Source: Petrolisthes cinctipes
Lineage: Eukaryota > Arthropoda > Malacostraca > Decapoda > Porcellanidae
Assembly (NCBI GenBank): GCA_033782935.1
Contig: JAWQEG010001234.1
Location: forward strand, 1,248,501-1,312,500
Length of the DNA: 64,000 nt
Reading direction: 5' to 3'
The position numbers were made by a program, and so were the translations under genes. The notes under the pieces are model-generated. The model saw only the letters and a list, made by a program, of their open reading frames with translations, made no database searches and was not told the origin of the DNA. Within the stretch, counting starts at the first letter, position 1; the number at the start of each line of letters is the position of its first letter. Below, piece by piece: positions 51,239 to 63,945 of the stretch.

Positions 51239-53054
51239 TAGGCATGTACAGATCGCTTCTGGAACCCAAAAATACCGAATTTTCGGGTGTTTTCAGCCTG
51301 AATTTGAGATATAAACGGGTACAGCCGATGTATGCACATATCGACTTTAGACACTTAAAGTATCGATTTTTAGCATGTTTTGAGCCTATATTTTGAAAAT
51401 ATTCTATCACTGAGTAGGCATGTACAGATCGCTTCTGGGACCCAAAAATATCGAATTTTCAGGTGTTTTGAGGTTGAATTTGAGATATAAACGAGTGCAG
51501 AAGATGTATACACATATTGACTTTGGGCACCTAAAATATCGATTTCCAGCATGTTTTTCGACCTGTATCTGAGTAGGCATGTACATATCGCTTCTGGGAC
51601 CCCAAAATATCGAATTTTCGGGTGTTTTGTGCCTGAATTTCAAATATCGAGTTTGGGCACCTAAAATATCGATTTTTAGCATGTTTTGGGCCTATATTTA
51701 GAAAACATTCTAGCACTGAGTAGGCATGTACAAATCGCTTCAGGGACCCCAAAATATCGAATTTTTGGGTGTTTTGAGCCTGAATTTGAGATATAAACGG
51801 GTACAGAAGATGCATGCACATATCGACTTTTGGGCACCTAAAATATCGATTTTGAGCATGTTTTGGGTCTGTATCTTGAAAACATTCTAACTAGGAGTAG
51901 GCATGTAGAGATCGCTTCGAGGACCCAAAAATACCGAATTTTCGGGTGTTGTGAGGGTGAATTTGGGATATAAACGGGTGCAGAAGATGCATACACATAT
52001 TGAATTTGGGCACCTAAAATATCGATTTTCAGCATGTTTTGGACCTGTATCAGAGTAGGCATGTACAGATCGCTTCTGGGACCCCAAAATATCGAATTTT
52101 CGGGTGTGTTGAGCGTGAATTTGAGATATAAATGGGTACACTTAAAATATCGATTTTTAGCATGTTTTGAGCCTATATTTTGAAAACATTCTAGCACTGA
52201 GTAGGCATGTACAGATCGCTTCTTGGACCCAAAAATATCGAATATTCGGGTGTTTGGAGCCTGAATTTTAGATATAAACGGGTACAGAAGATGCATGCAC
52301 ATATCGACTTTTGGGCACCTAAAAGATCGATTTTCAGTATGTTTTGGGCCTGTATATTGGAAATACTCTAACACGGAGTAGGCATGTACAGATCGCTTCT
52401 AAGACCCCAAAATATCGAATTTTCGGGTGTTTTGAGACTGAATTTGAGATTTAAACAGGTACTGAAGATGCATGCACATATCGACTATTAAGCACCTAAA
52501 ATATCGATTTTGAGCATGTTTTTGGTCTCTATCTTGAAAACATTCTAACTAGGAGTAGGCATGTACAGATCGTTTCTAAAACCCAAAAATACCGAATTTT
52601 CGGATGTTTTAAGCCTGAATTTGATATATAATCGGGTACAGAAGATGCATGCACATATCGACTTTGGGCACCTAAAATATCGATTTTTAGTATGTTTTGG
52701 GCCTATATTTTGAAAAAATTCTAGCACTAAGTAGGCATGTACAGATCACTTCTGGGACCCCAAAATATCGAATTTTCGGGTGTGTTGAGCCTGAATTTGA
52801 GATATAAACGGGTACACTTAAACTATCGATTTTTAGCATGTTTTGAGCCTATATTTTGAAAACATTCTAGCACTGAATAGGCATGTACAGATCGCTCCGT
52901 GAACCAAAAATATCGAATATTCGGGTTTTTTGGAGCCTGAATTTAAGATATAAACGGGTACAGAAGATGCATCTACATATCGACTTTTGGGCACCTAAAA
53001 GATCGATTTTCAGTATGTTTTGGGCCTGTATATTGAAAATACTCTAACACGGAG
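51239..53054. repeat. Block D 13-monomer repeat, copy 7, first 11 monomers (1,816 bp)
   Basis: Lengths 176, 159, 147, 177, 158, 146, 177, 177, 176, 146 and 177 bp equal the first eleven units of the reference. It lacks the additional S3 monomer of copies 5 and 6. After 53055 the order departs and block E begins within about one monomer. Confidence 0.85.
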
Positions 53055-54565
53055 TAGGCATGTACAGATCGCTTCTGGGACCCCAAAATATCTAATTTTC
53101 GGGTGTTTTGAGTCTGAATTTGAGATATAAACAGGTACTGAAGATGCATGCACATATCGACTTTTGGGCACCTAAAAGATTGATTTTCAGTATGTTTTGG
53201 GCCTGTATATTGAAAATACTCTAACACGGAGTAGGCATGTACAGATCGCTTTTGGGATCCCAAAATATCGAATTTTCGGGGTTTTTTTTACCTGAATTTG
53301 AGATATCGACTTTTGGCACCTAAAATATCGATTTTTAGCATGTTTTCGGCCTATATTTTGAAAATTTTCTAGCACTGAGTAGGCATGTACAGATCGCTTC
53401 AGGGAAACAAAAATATCGAATTTTCGGGTGTTTTTAGCCTGAATTTGAGATATAAACGGGTACTGAAGATGCATGCACATATCGACTTTGGACACTTAAA
53501 ATATCAATTTTTAGCATGTTTTGAGCCTATATTTTAAAAACATTATAGCACTGAATAGGCATGTACAAATCGCTTCTGGGACCCAAAAATATCCAATTTT
53601 CGGGTGTTTTGAGGTTGAATTTGAGATATAAACGAGTGCAGAAGATACATACACATATTGACTTTGGGCACCTAAAATATCGATTTTCAGCATGTTTTGG
53701 GCCTGTATCTGAGTAGGCATGTACAGATCGCTTTTAGGACCCCAAAATATCGAATTTTCGGTTGTTTTGAGCCTGAATTTGAGATATAAACGGGTACAGA
53801 AGATGTATGCACATATCGACTTTGGACACTTAAAATATCGATTTTTAGCATGTTTTGAGCCTATATTTTGAAAATATTCTAGCACTGAGTAGGCATGTAC
53901 AGATCGCTTCTGGGACCCCAAAATATCGAATTTTCGGGTGTTTTGGCCCTGAATTTAAGATATCGACTTTGGGCACCTAAAATATCGATTTTTAGCACGT
54001 TTTGGGCCTATATTTTGAAAATATTCTAGCACTGAGTAGACATGTACAGATCGCTTCTGGGACACCAAAATATCGAATTTTCGGGTGTTTTGAGCCTGAA
54101 TTTGAGATATAAACAGGTACTGAAGATGCATGCACATATCGACTTTTGTGCACCTAAAATATCGATTTTGAGCATGTTTTTGGTTTGTATCTTGAAAACA
54201 TTCTAACTAGGACTAGGCATGTACAGATCGTTTCTAGGACCCGAAAATACCGAATTTTCGTGTGTTTTCAGCCTGAATTTGAGATATAAACGGGTACAGA
54301 AGGTGCATCCACATATCGACTTTGGACACTTAAAATATCGATTTTTAGCATATATTGAGCCAATATTTTGAAAATATTCTAGCACTGAGTAAGCATGTAC
54401 AGATCACTTCTGGGACCCAAAAATATCGAATTTTCGGGTGTTTTGAGGTTGAATTTGAGATATAACCGAGTTCAGAAGATGCATACACTTATTGACTTTG
54501 GGCATCTAAAATACCGATTTTCAGCATGTTTTGGGCCTGTATTTTGAAAATACTTTAACACGGAG

Positions 54566-55587
54566 TTGGCATGCACAGATCGCTTCTGGAACCCAAAAAA
54601 ATCGAATTTTCGGTTGTTTTGAGCCTGAATTTGAGATATAAACGGGTACAGAAGATGCATGCACATATCGACTTTAGACACTTAAAATATCAATTTTTAG
54701 CATGTTTTAAGCCTATATTTTGAAAATATTCTAGCACTGATTAGGCATGTACAGATCGCTTCTGGGACCCAAATTTATCGAATTTTCGGGTGTTTTGAGG
54801 TTGAATTTGAGATATAAACGATTGCAAAAGATGCATACACATATTTACTTTGGGCACCTAAAATATCGATTTTCAGCATGTTTTGGGCCTGTATCTGAGT
54901 AGGCATGTACAGATCGCTTCTGGGACCCCAAAATATCGAATTTTCGGTTGTTTGGAGCCAAAATTTGATATATAAACGGGTACAGAAGATGCATGCACAT
55001 ATCGACTTTTGTGCACCTAAAATATCGATTTGGAGCATGTTTTGGGTCTGTATTTTGAAAATACTTTAACACGGAGTTGGCATGCACAGATCGCTTCTGG
55101 GACCCAAAAAAATCGAATTTTCGGTTGTTTTGAGCCTGAATTTGAGATATAAACGGGTACAGAAGATGCATGCACATATCGACTTTGGACAATTAAAATA
55201 TCGATTTTTAGCATGTTTTAAGCCTATATTTTGAAAATATTCTAGAACTGAGTAGGCATGTACAGATCGCTTCTGGGACCCAAATTTATCGAATTTTCGG
55301 GTGTTTTGAGGTTGAATTTGAGATATAAACGATTGCAAAAGATGCATACACATATTTACTTTGGGCACCTAAAATATCGATTTTCAGCATGTTTTGGGCC
55401 TGTATCTGAGTAGGCATGTACAGATCGCTTCTGGGACCCCAAAATATCGAATTTTCGGGTGTTTGGAGCCTAAATTTGAGATATAAACGGGTACAGAAGA
55501 TGCATGCACATATCGACTTTTGTGCACCTAAAATATCGATTTGGAGCATGTTTTGGGTCTGTATCTTGAAAACATTCTAACCAGAAG
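54566..55587. repeat. Tandem duplication of a three-monomer unit (2 x 511 bp)
   Basis: Both halves (54566-55076 and 55077-55587) have monomers of 176, 158 and 177 bp. They share rare variants: 'gagttggcatgcacag', 'gacccaaatttatcg', 'aaacgattgcaaaag', 'atttactttggg' and 'cgatttggagcatg'. Small differences exist, such as tctagcactgatt against tctagaactgagt, and the third monomer of the second half ends differently. Confidence 0.87.
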
Positions 55588-58500
55588 TAGGCATGTAGAG
55601 ATCGCTTCTAGGACCCAAAAATACCGAATTTTCGGGTGTTTTGAGCCTGAATTTGAGATATAAACGGGTACAGAAGATGCATGCACATATCGACTTTTGA
55701 CACTTAAAATATCGATTTTCAGTATGTTTTGGGCCTGTATTTTGTAAACATTCTAAATAAGAGTAGGCATGTACAGATCGTTTCTGGGACCCAAAAATTT
55801 CGAATTTTCGGGTGTTTTCAGGTTGAATTTGGGATATAAACGGGTGCAGAAGATGCATACACATATTGACTTTGGGAACCTAAAATATCGATTTTCAGCA
55901 TGTTTTGGGCCTGTATTTGAGTAGGCATGTAGAGATCGCTTCTGGGACCCCAATATATCGAATTTTTAAGTGTTTGGAGCCTGAATTTGATATATAAACG
56001 GTTACAGAAGATGCAATGACATATCGACTTTTGTGCACCTAAAATATCGATTTTCTGTATGTTTTGGGCCTGTATTTTGTAAACATTCTAACTATGAGTA
56101 GGCATGTACAGATCGCTTCTGGGATCCCAAAATATCGAATTTTCGGGTGTTTTGACCTGAATTTGAGATATAAACAGGTACTGAAGATACATGCACATAT
56201 CGACTTTTGGGCACCTAAAATATCAATTTTTAAGCATGTTTTTGGTCTGTATCTTGAAAACATTCTATCTAGGAGTAGGCATGTACAGATCGTTTCTAGG
56301 ACCCAAAAATACCGAATTTTCGGGTGTTTTCAGCCTGAATTTGAGATATAAACGGGTACAGAAGGTGCATCCACATATCGACTTTAAACACTTAAAATAT
56401 CGATTTTTAGCATATATTGAGCCAATATTTTGAAAATATTCTAGCACTGAGTAGGCATGTAAAGATCACTTCTGGGACCCCAAAATATCGAATTTTCGTG
56501 TGTTTGGAGATTGAATTTGATATATAAACGGGTACCGAGGATGCATGCACATATCGACTTTGGTCACTTAAAATATCGATTTTTAGGATGTTTTGAACCT
56601 ATATTTTGAAAACATTCTAGTACTAAGTAGGCATGTGCAGACCGCTTCTGGGACCCAAAAATTTTGAATTTTCGGGTGTTTTGAGTAGAATTTGAGATAT
56701 AAACACGTGCAGAAGATGGATACACATATTGACTTTGGGCACCAAAAATATCGTTTTCCAGCATGTTTTGGGCATGTATCTGAGTAGGCATGTACAGATC
56801 GCTTCTGGGACCCCAAAATATCGAATTTTCGTGTGTTTGGAGCCTGAATTTGAGATATAAACGGGTACAGAAAATGCATGCACATATCGACTTTGGACAA
56901 TTAAAATATCGATTTTTAGCATGTTTTAAGCCTATATTTTGAAAATATTCTAGCACTGAGTAGGCATGTACAGATCGCTTCTGGGACCCAAATATATCGA
57001 ATTTTCGGGTATTTTGATGTTGAATTTGAGATATAAACGATTGCAAAAGATGCATACACATATTTACTTTGGGCACCTAAAATATCGATTTTCAGCATTT
57101 TTTGGGCCTGTATCTGAGTATGCATGTACAGATCGCTTCTGGGACCCCAAAATATCGAATTTTCGGGTGTTTGGAGCCTAAATTTGATATATAAACGGGT
57201 ACAGAAGATGCATGCACATATCGACTTTTGGGCGCCTAAAATATCGATTTTCAGTATGTTTTGGGCCTGTATTTTGTAAACATTCTAACTAAGAGTAGGC
57301 ATGTACAGATCGCTTCTGGGACCCAAAAATTTCGAATTTCCGGGTGTTTTCAGGTTGAATTTGGGATATAAACGGGTGCAGAAGATGAATGCACGTATCG
57401 ACTTTGGACACTTAAAATATCGATTTTTAGCATGTTTTGAGCCTATATCTTGAAGAAATTCTAACTAGAAGTAGGCTTTTACAGATCGCTTCCAGGACCC
57501 AAAAATGCCGAATTTTCGGGTGTTTGGAGCTTGAATTTGAGATATAAACGGGTACAGAAGATGCATGCACATATCGACTTTTGGGCAACTAAAATATCGA
57601 TTTTCAGTATGTTTTGGGCCTGTACTTTGAAAATACTCTAACACGGGGTAGGCATGAACAGTTTGCTTCTGGGACCCCAAAATATCGAATTTTCGGGTGT
57701 TTTGAACCTGAATTTGAGATATCGACTTTGGGCACCTAAAATATCGATTTTTAGCATGTTTTGGACCTATATTTTGAAAATATTCTAGCACTGAGTAGGC
57801 ATGTGCAGATCGCTTATGGGACCCCAAAATATCGAATTTTTTGGTTTTTGAGCCTGAATTTGAGATATAAACAGGTACTGAAAATGCATGCACATATCGA
57901 CTTTTGGGCACCTAAAATATCGATTTTGAGCATGTTTTTGGTCTGTATCTTAAAAACATTCTAACTAGGAGTAGGCATGTACAGATCGTTTCTAGGACCC
58001 AAAAATACCGAATTTTCGGATGTTTTGAGCCTGAATTTGAGATATAAACGGGTACAGAAGATGCATCCACATATCGACTTTGGATACTTAAAATATCGAT
58101 TTTTAGCATATTTTGAGCCAATATTTTGAAAACATTCTAGCACTGAGTAGACATGTACAGATCGCTTCTGGGACCCAAAAATATCGAATTTTCGGGTGTT
58201 TTGAGGTTGAATTTGAGATATAAACGAGTGCAGAAGATGCATACACATATTGACTTTGGGCACCTAAAATATCGATTTTCAGCATGTTTTGGGCTTGTAT
58301 CTGAGTAGGCTTATACAGATCGCTTCTGGGACCTCAAAATATCGAATTTTCGGGTATTTGGAGCCTGAATTTGAGATATAAACGGGTACAAAAGATGCAT
58401 GCACATATCGACTTTTTGGCACCTAAAATATCGATTTTCTGTATGTTTTAGTCCTGTATTTTGAAAATACTTTAACACGGAGTAGGCATGTACAGATCGC

Positions 58501-58629
58501 TTCTGGGACCCCAAAATATCAAATTTTCGGGTGTTTTGGGCCTGAATTTGAGATATCGACTTTGGGCACCTAAAATATCGATTTTTAGCATGTTTTGGGC
58601 CTATATTTTGAAAATATTCTAGCACTGAG

Positions 58630-58813
58630 TAGGCATGTACAGATCGCTTCTGGGACCCCAAAATATCGAATTTTCGGGTGTTTTGAGCCTGAATTTAAGA
58701 TATAAACAGGTACTGAAGATGCATGCACATATCGACTTTTGGGCACCTAAAAGATCGATATTCAGTATGTTTTGGGCCTGTATATTGAAAAGGGAAAATA
58801 CTCTAACACGGAG
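58630..58813 (+). repeat. Monomer with 7-bp insertion (184 bp)
   Basis: The tail reads 'tattgaaaagggaaaatac', where other monomers have 'tattgaaaatac'. The extra seven bases look like a repeated GAAAA with GG between. This is the only monomer of this length I found. Confidence 0.85.
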
Positions 58814-60658
58814 TAGCCATGTACAGATCGCTTCTGGGACCCCAAAATATCGAATTTTCGGGTGTTTTGAGCCTGAATTTGAGATATCGACTTTGGGCAC
58901 CTAAAATATCGATTTTTAGCATGTTTTTGGCCTAAATTTTGAAAATATTCTAGCACTGAGTAGGCATGTACAGATCGCTTCAGGGACCCCAAAATATCGA
59001 ATTTGTAGGGGTTTTTAGCCTGAATTTGAGATATAAACGGGTACAGAAGATGCATGTACATATCGACTTTTGGGCACCAAAAATATCGATTTTGAGCATA
59101 TTTTGGGTCTGTATACTGAAAACATTCTAACTAGGAGTAGGCATGTACAGATTGCTTCTAGGACCCAAAAATACCGAACTTTGGGGTGTTTTGAGCCTGA
59201 ATTTGAGATATAAACGGGTACAGAAGATGCATGCACATATCGACTTTTGGGCACCTAAAATATCGATTTTGAGCATGTTTTCGGTCTGTATCTTGAAAAT
59301 ATTCTAACTAGGAGTAGGCATGTACAGATCGCTTCTAGGACCCAAAAATACCGAATTTTCGGTGTTTTGAGCCTGAATTTGAGATATAAACGGATACAGA
59401 AGATGCATGCACATACCCACTTTGGACACTTAAAATATCGATTTTTAGCATGTTTTGAGCCTATATTTTGAAAACATTCTAGCACTGAATAGGCATGTAC
59501 AGATCGCTTCTGGGACCCAAAAATATCCAATTTTCGGGTGTTTTGAGGTTGAATTTGAGATATAAACGAGTGCAAAAGATACATACACATATTGACTTTG
59601 GGCAACTAAAATATCGATTTTCAGCATGTTTTGGGCCTGTATCTTAGTAGACATGTACAGATCGCTTCTGGGACCCCAAAATATCGAATTTTCGTGTGTT
59701 TGGAGCCTGAATTTGAGATATAAATGGGTACAGAAGATGCATGCACATATCGACTTTTGGGCAACTAAAATATCGATTTTCGGTATGTTTTGGGCCTGTA
59801 TTTTGTAAATACTCTAACACGGAGTAGGCATGTACAGATCGCTTCTGGGACCCCAAAATGTAGAATTTTCGGGTGTTTTGGGCCTGAATTTGAGATATCG
59901 ACTTTGGGCACCTAAAATATCGATTTTAGCATGTTTTGGGCAAATATTTTGAAAATATTCTAGCACTGAGTAGGCATGTACAGATCGCTTCTGGGACCCC
60001 AAAATATCGAATTTTCGGGTGTTTTGAGCCTGAATTTGAGATATAAACGGGTACAGAAAATGCATGCACATATTGACTTTGGGCACCTAAAATATCGATT
60101 TTCAGCATGTTTTGGGCCTGTATTTTCAAAAAATACTTTAACACGGAGTAGGCATGTACAGATCGCTTCTGGGATCCAAAAATATCGAATTTTCGGTTGT
60201 TTTGAGCCTAAATTTGAGATATAAACTGGTACAGAAGATACATGCACATATCGACTTTGGACACTTAAAATATCGATTTTTATCATGTTTTGGGCCTATA
60301 TTTTAAAAATATTCTAGCACTGAGTAGGCATGTACAGATCGCTTCTGGGACCCCAAAATATCGAATTTTCGAGTGTTTTGAGCCTGAATTTGAGATATAA
60401 ACGGGTACATAAAATGCATGCACATATTGACTTTGTGCACCTAAAATATCGATTTTCAGCATGTTTTCGGCCAGTATTTTGAAAATACTTTAACACGGAG
60501 AAGGCATGTACAGATCGCTTCCGGGACCCAAAAATATCGAATTTTCGGGTGTTTTCAGGTTGAATTTGGGATATAAACGGGTGCAGAAGATGCAAAACCA
60601 TATTGACTTTGGGCACCTAAAATATCGATTTTCAGCATGTTTTGGGCCTGTATCTGAG

Positions 60659-60776
60659 TAGGCATGTACAGATCGCTTCTGGGACCCCAAAATATAGAAT
60701 GTTCGGGTGTTTGGAGCCAAATTATCGATTTTTAGCATGTTTTGGGCCTATAATTTGAAAATATTCTAGCACTGAG
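60659..60776 (+). repeat. Severely shortened monomer (118 bp)
   Basis: The sequence 'gtgtttggagcc' runs into 'aaattatcgattttt', skipping about 58-59 bp between the GAGCC box and the second TATCGAT box. It is the shortest complete unit in the window and occurs once. Confidence 0.87.
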
Positions 60777-63700
60777 TAGATAAGTACAGATCGCTTCTGG
60801 GACCCCAAAATATCGAATTTTCGGGTGTTTTGAGCCTGAATTTGAGATATATACGGGTACAGAAGATGCATGCACATATCGACTTTTGGGCACCTAAAAT
60901 ATCTATTTTCAGTATGTTTTGGGCTTGTACTTTGAAAATACTTTAACACGGAGTAGGCATGTACAGTTCGCTTCTGGGACCCCAAAATATCGAATTTTTG
61001 GGTGTTTTGGGCCTGAATTTGAGATATCGACTTTGGGCACCTAAAATATCGATTTTAGCATGTTTTGGGCCTATATTTTAAAAATATTCTAACACTAAGT
61101 AGACATGTACAGATCACTTCTGGGGCCCGAAAATTTTGAATTTTAAGGTGTTTTGAGCCTGAATTTGAGATGTAAACGGATACAGATGATGCATGCACAT
61201 ATCAACTTTGGACACCAAAAATATCGATTTCTAGCATGTTTTGAGCCTATATTTTGAAAACATTCTAGCACTGAGTAGGCATGTACAGATCACTTCTGGG
61301 ACCCAAAAATATCGAATTTTCGGGTGTTCTGAGGTTGAATTTTGGATAAAAACGGGTGCAGAAGATGCATACACATATTGACTTTGGTCACCTAAAATAT
61401 CGATTTTCAGCTTGTTTTGGGCCTGTATTTTGAAAACATTCTAACTAGGAGTAGGCATGTACAGATCGCTTCTGGGACCCCAAAATATCGAATTTTCGGG
61501 TGTTTTCTGGTTGAATTTGGGATATAAACGGGTGCAGAAGATGCATACACATATTGACTTTGGGCACCTAAAATATCGATTTTCAGCATGTTTTAGGCCT
61601 GTTTCTGAGTAGGCATGTACAGATCGCTTCTGGGACCCCAAAATATCGAATTTTCGGGTGTTTTGAGCCTGAATTTGAGATATATACGGGTAAAGAAGAT
61701 GCATGCACATATCGACTTTTGGGCACCTAAAATATCGATTTTCAGTATGTTTTGGGCCTGTACTTTAAAAATACTCTAACACGGAGTAGGCATGTACAGT
61801 TCGCTTCTGGGACACCAAAATATCGAATTTTCGGGTGTTTTGGGCCTGAATTTGAAATATCGACTTTGGGCACCAAAAATATAGATTTTTAGCATGTTTT
61901 GGGCCTATATTTTTAAAATATTCTAGCACTAAGTAGGCATGTACAGATCACTTCTGGGACCCCAAAATATCGAATTTTCGGGTGTGTTAAGCCTGAATTT
62001 GAGATATAAACAAGTACACTTAAAATATCGATTTTTAGCATGTTTTGAGCCTATATTTTGAAAATATTCTAGGACTGAGTAGGCATGTACAGATCGCTTC
62101 TGGGACCCAAAAACATCGAATATTCGGGTGTTTTGAGGTTGAAATTGGGATATAAACGAGTGCAGAAGATGCATACACATATTGACTTTGGTCACCTAAA
62201 ATATCTATTTTGAGCATGTTTTGGGCCTGTATTTTGAAATTACTCTAACACGGAGTAGGCAAGTACAGATCGCTTCTGGGACCCCAAAATATCAAATTTT
62301 CGTGTGTTTGGAGCCTGAATTTGAGATATAAACGGGTACAGAAAATGCATGCACATATCGACTTTTGGGCACCTAAAAGATCGATTTTCAGTATGTTTTG
62401 GGCCTGTACTTTGAAAATACTCTAACACGGAGTAGGCATGTACAGTTCGCTTCTGGTACCCCAAAATATCGAATTTTCGGGTGTTTTGGGCCTGAATTTA
62501 AGATATCGAATTTGGGCTCCTAAAATATCGATTTTTAGCATGTTTTGGGCCTATATTTTGAAAATATTCTAACTCTTAAGTAGACATGTACAGATCACTT
62601 CTAAGACCCCAAAATATCGAATTTTAAGGTGTTTTGAGCCTGAATTTGTGATATAAACGGGTACAGAAGATGCATGCACATATCAACTTTGGACACTTAA
62701 AATATCGATTTTTAGCATGTTTTGAGCCTATATTTTGAAAACATTCTAACTAGGAGTAGGCATGTACAGATCGTTTCTAGGACCCAAAAATACCTAATTT
62801 TCGGGTGTTTTGAGCCTGAATTTGAGATATAAATGGGTACAGCAGATGCATTCACATATCGACTTTGGACACTTAAAGTATCAATTTTTAGCATGTTTTG
62901 AGCCTATGTTTTGAAAACATTCTAGAACTGAGTAGGCATGTACAGATCGATTCTGGGACCCAAAAATATCGAATTTTCGGGTGTTTTGAGGTTTAATTTG
63001 AGGTATAAACGAGTGCAGAAGATGCATACACATATTGACTTTGGGCATCTAAAATATCGATTTTCAGCATGTTTTTTTGGCCTGTATCTGAGTAGGCATG
63101 TACAGATCGCTTCTGGGACCCCAAAATATCGAATTTTCGGGTGTTTGGAGCCTTAATTTGAGATATAAACGGGTACAGAAGATGCATGGACATATCGACT
63201 TTTGTGCACCTAAAATATCGATTTTCTGTATGTTTTGGGCCTGTATTTTAAAAATACTCTAACACGGAGTAGGCATGTACAGATCGTTTCTGGGATCCCA
63301 AAATATCGAATTTTCGGGTGTTTTGGGCCTGAATTTGAGATATCGACTTTGGGCACCTAAAATATCGATTTTTAGCATGTTTTGGGCCTATATTTTGAAA
63401 ATATTCTAGCACTGAGTAGATAAGTACAGATCGCTTCTGGGACCCCAAAATATCGAATTTATGTGTGTTTGGAGCCTGAATTTGAGATATGAACGGGTAC
63501 TGAAGATGCATGCACATATCGACTATTGGGCACCTAAAATATCAATTTTGAGCATGTTTTAGGTCTGTTTACTGAAAACATTCTAACTAGGAGTAGGCAT
63601 GTACAGATTGCTTCTAGGTCCCAAAAATACCGAATTTTCGGGTGTTTTGAGCCTGAATTTGAGATATAAACGGGTAAAGAAGATACATGCAAATATCGAC

Positions 63701-63945
63701 TTTTGGGCACCTAAAATATCGATTTTGAGCATGTTTTCGGTCTGTATCTTGAAAATATTCTAACTAGGAGTAGGCATGTACAGATCGCTTCTAGGACCCA
63801 AAAATACCGAATTTTCGGTGTTTTGAGCCTGAATTTGAGATATAAACGGGTACAGAAGATGCATGCATAAATCGACTTTGGACACTTAAAATATCGATTT
63901 TTAGCATGTTTTGAGCCTATATTTTGAAAACATTCTAGCACTGAG

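Larger units (their letters stand above)
40075..53231. repeat. Block D: satellite with 13- and 14-monomer higher-order repeats
   Basis: The reference order is 176, 159, 147, 177, 158, 146, 177, 177, 176, 146, 177, 176 and 179 bp, or 2,171 bp in all. Variants found only or mainly here include 'tttttggtctctatcttg', 'cggatgttttaagcctg', 'cgcttcgaggaccc' and 'atatcgggtttttgg'-like units with 'gatgcatctacat'. Several block C variants ('cagccgatgtatgcac', 'tgttgagcgtgaattt') are shared, so the D unit appears built from C-type monomers. Confidence 0.9.
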
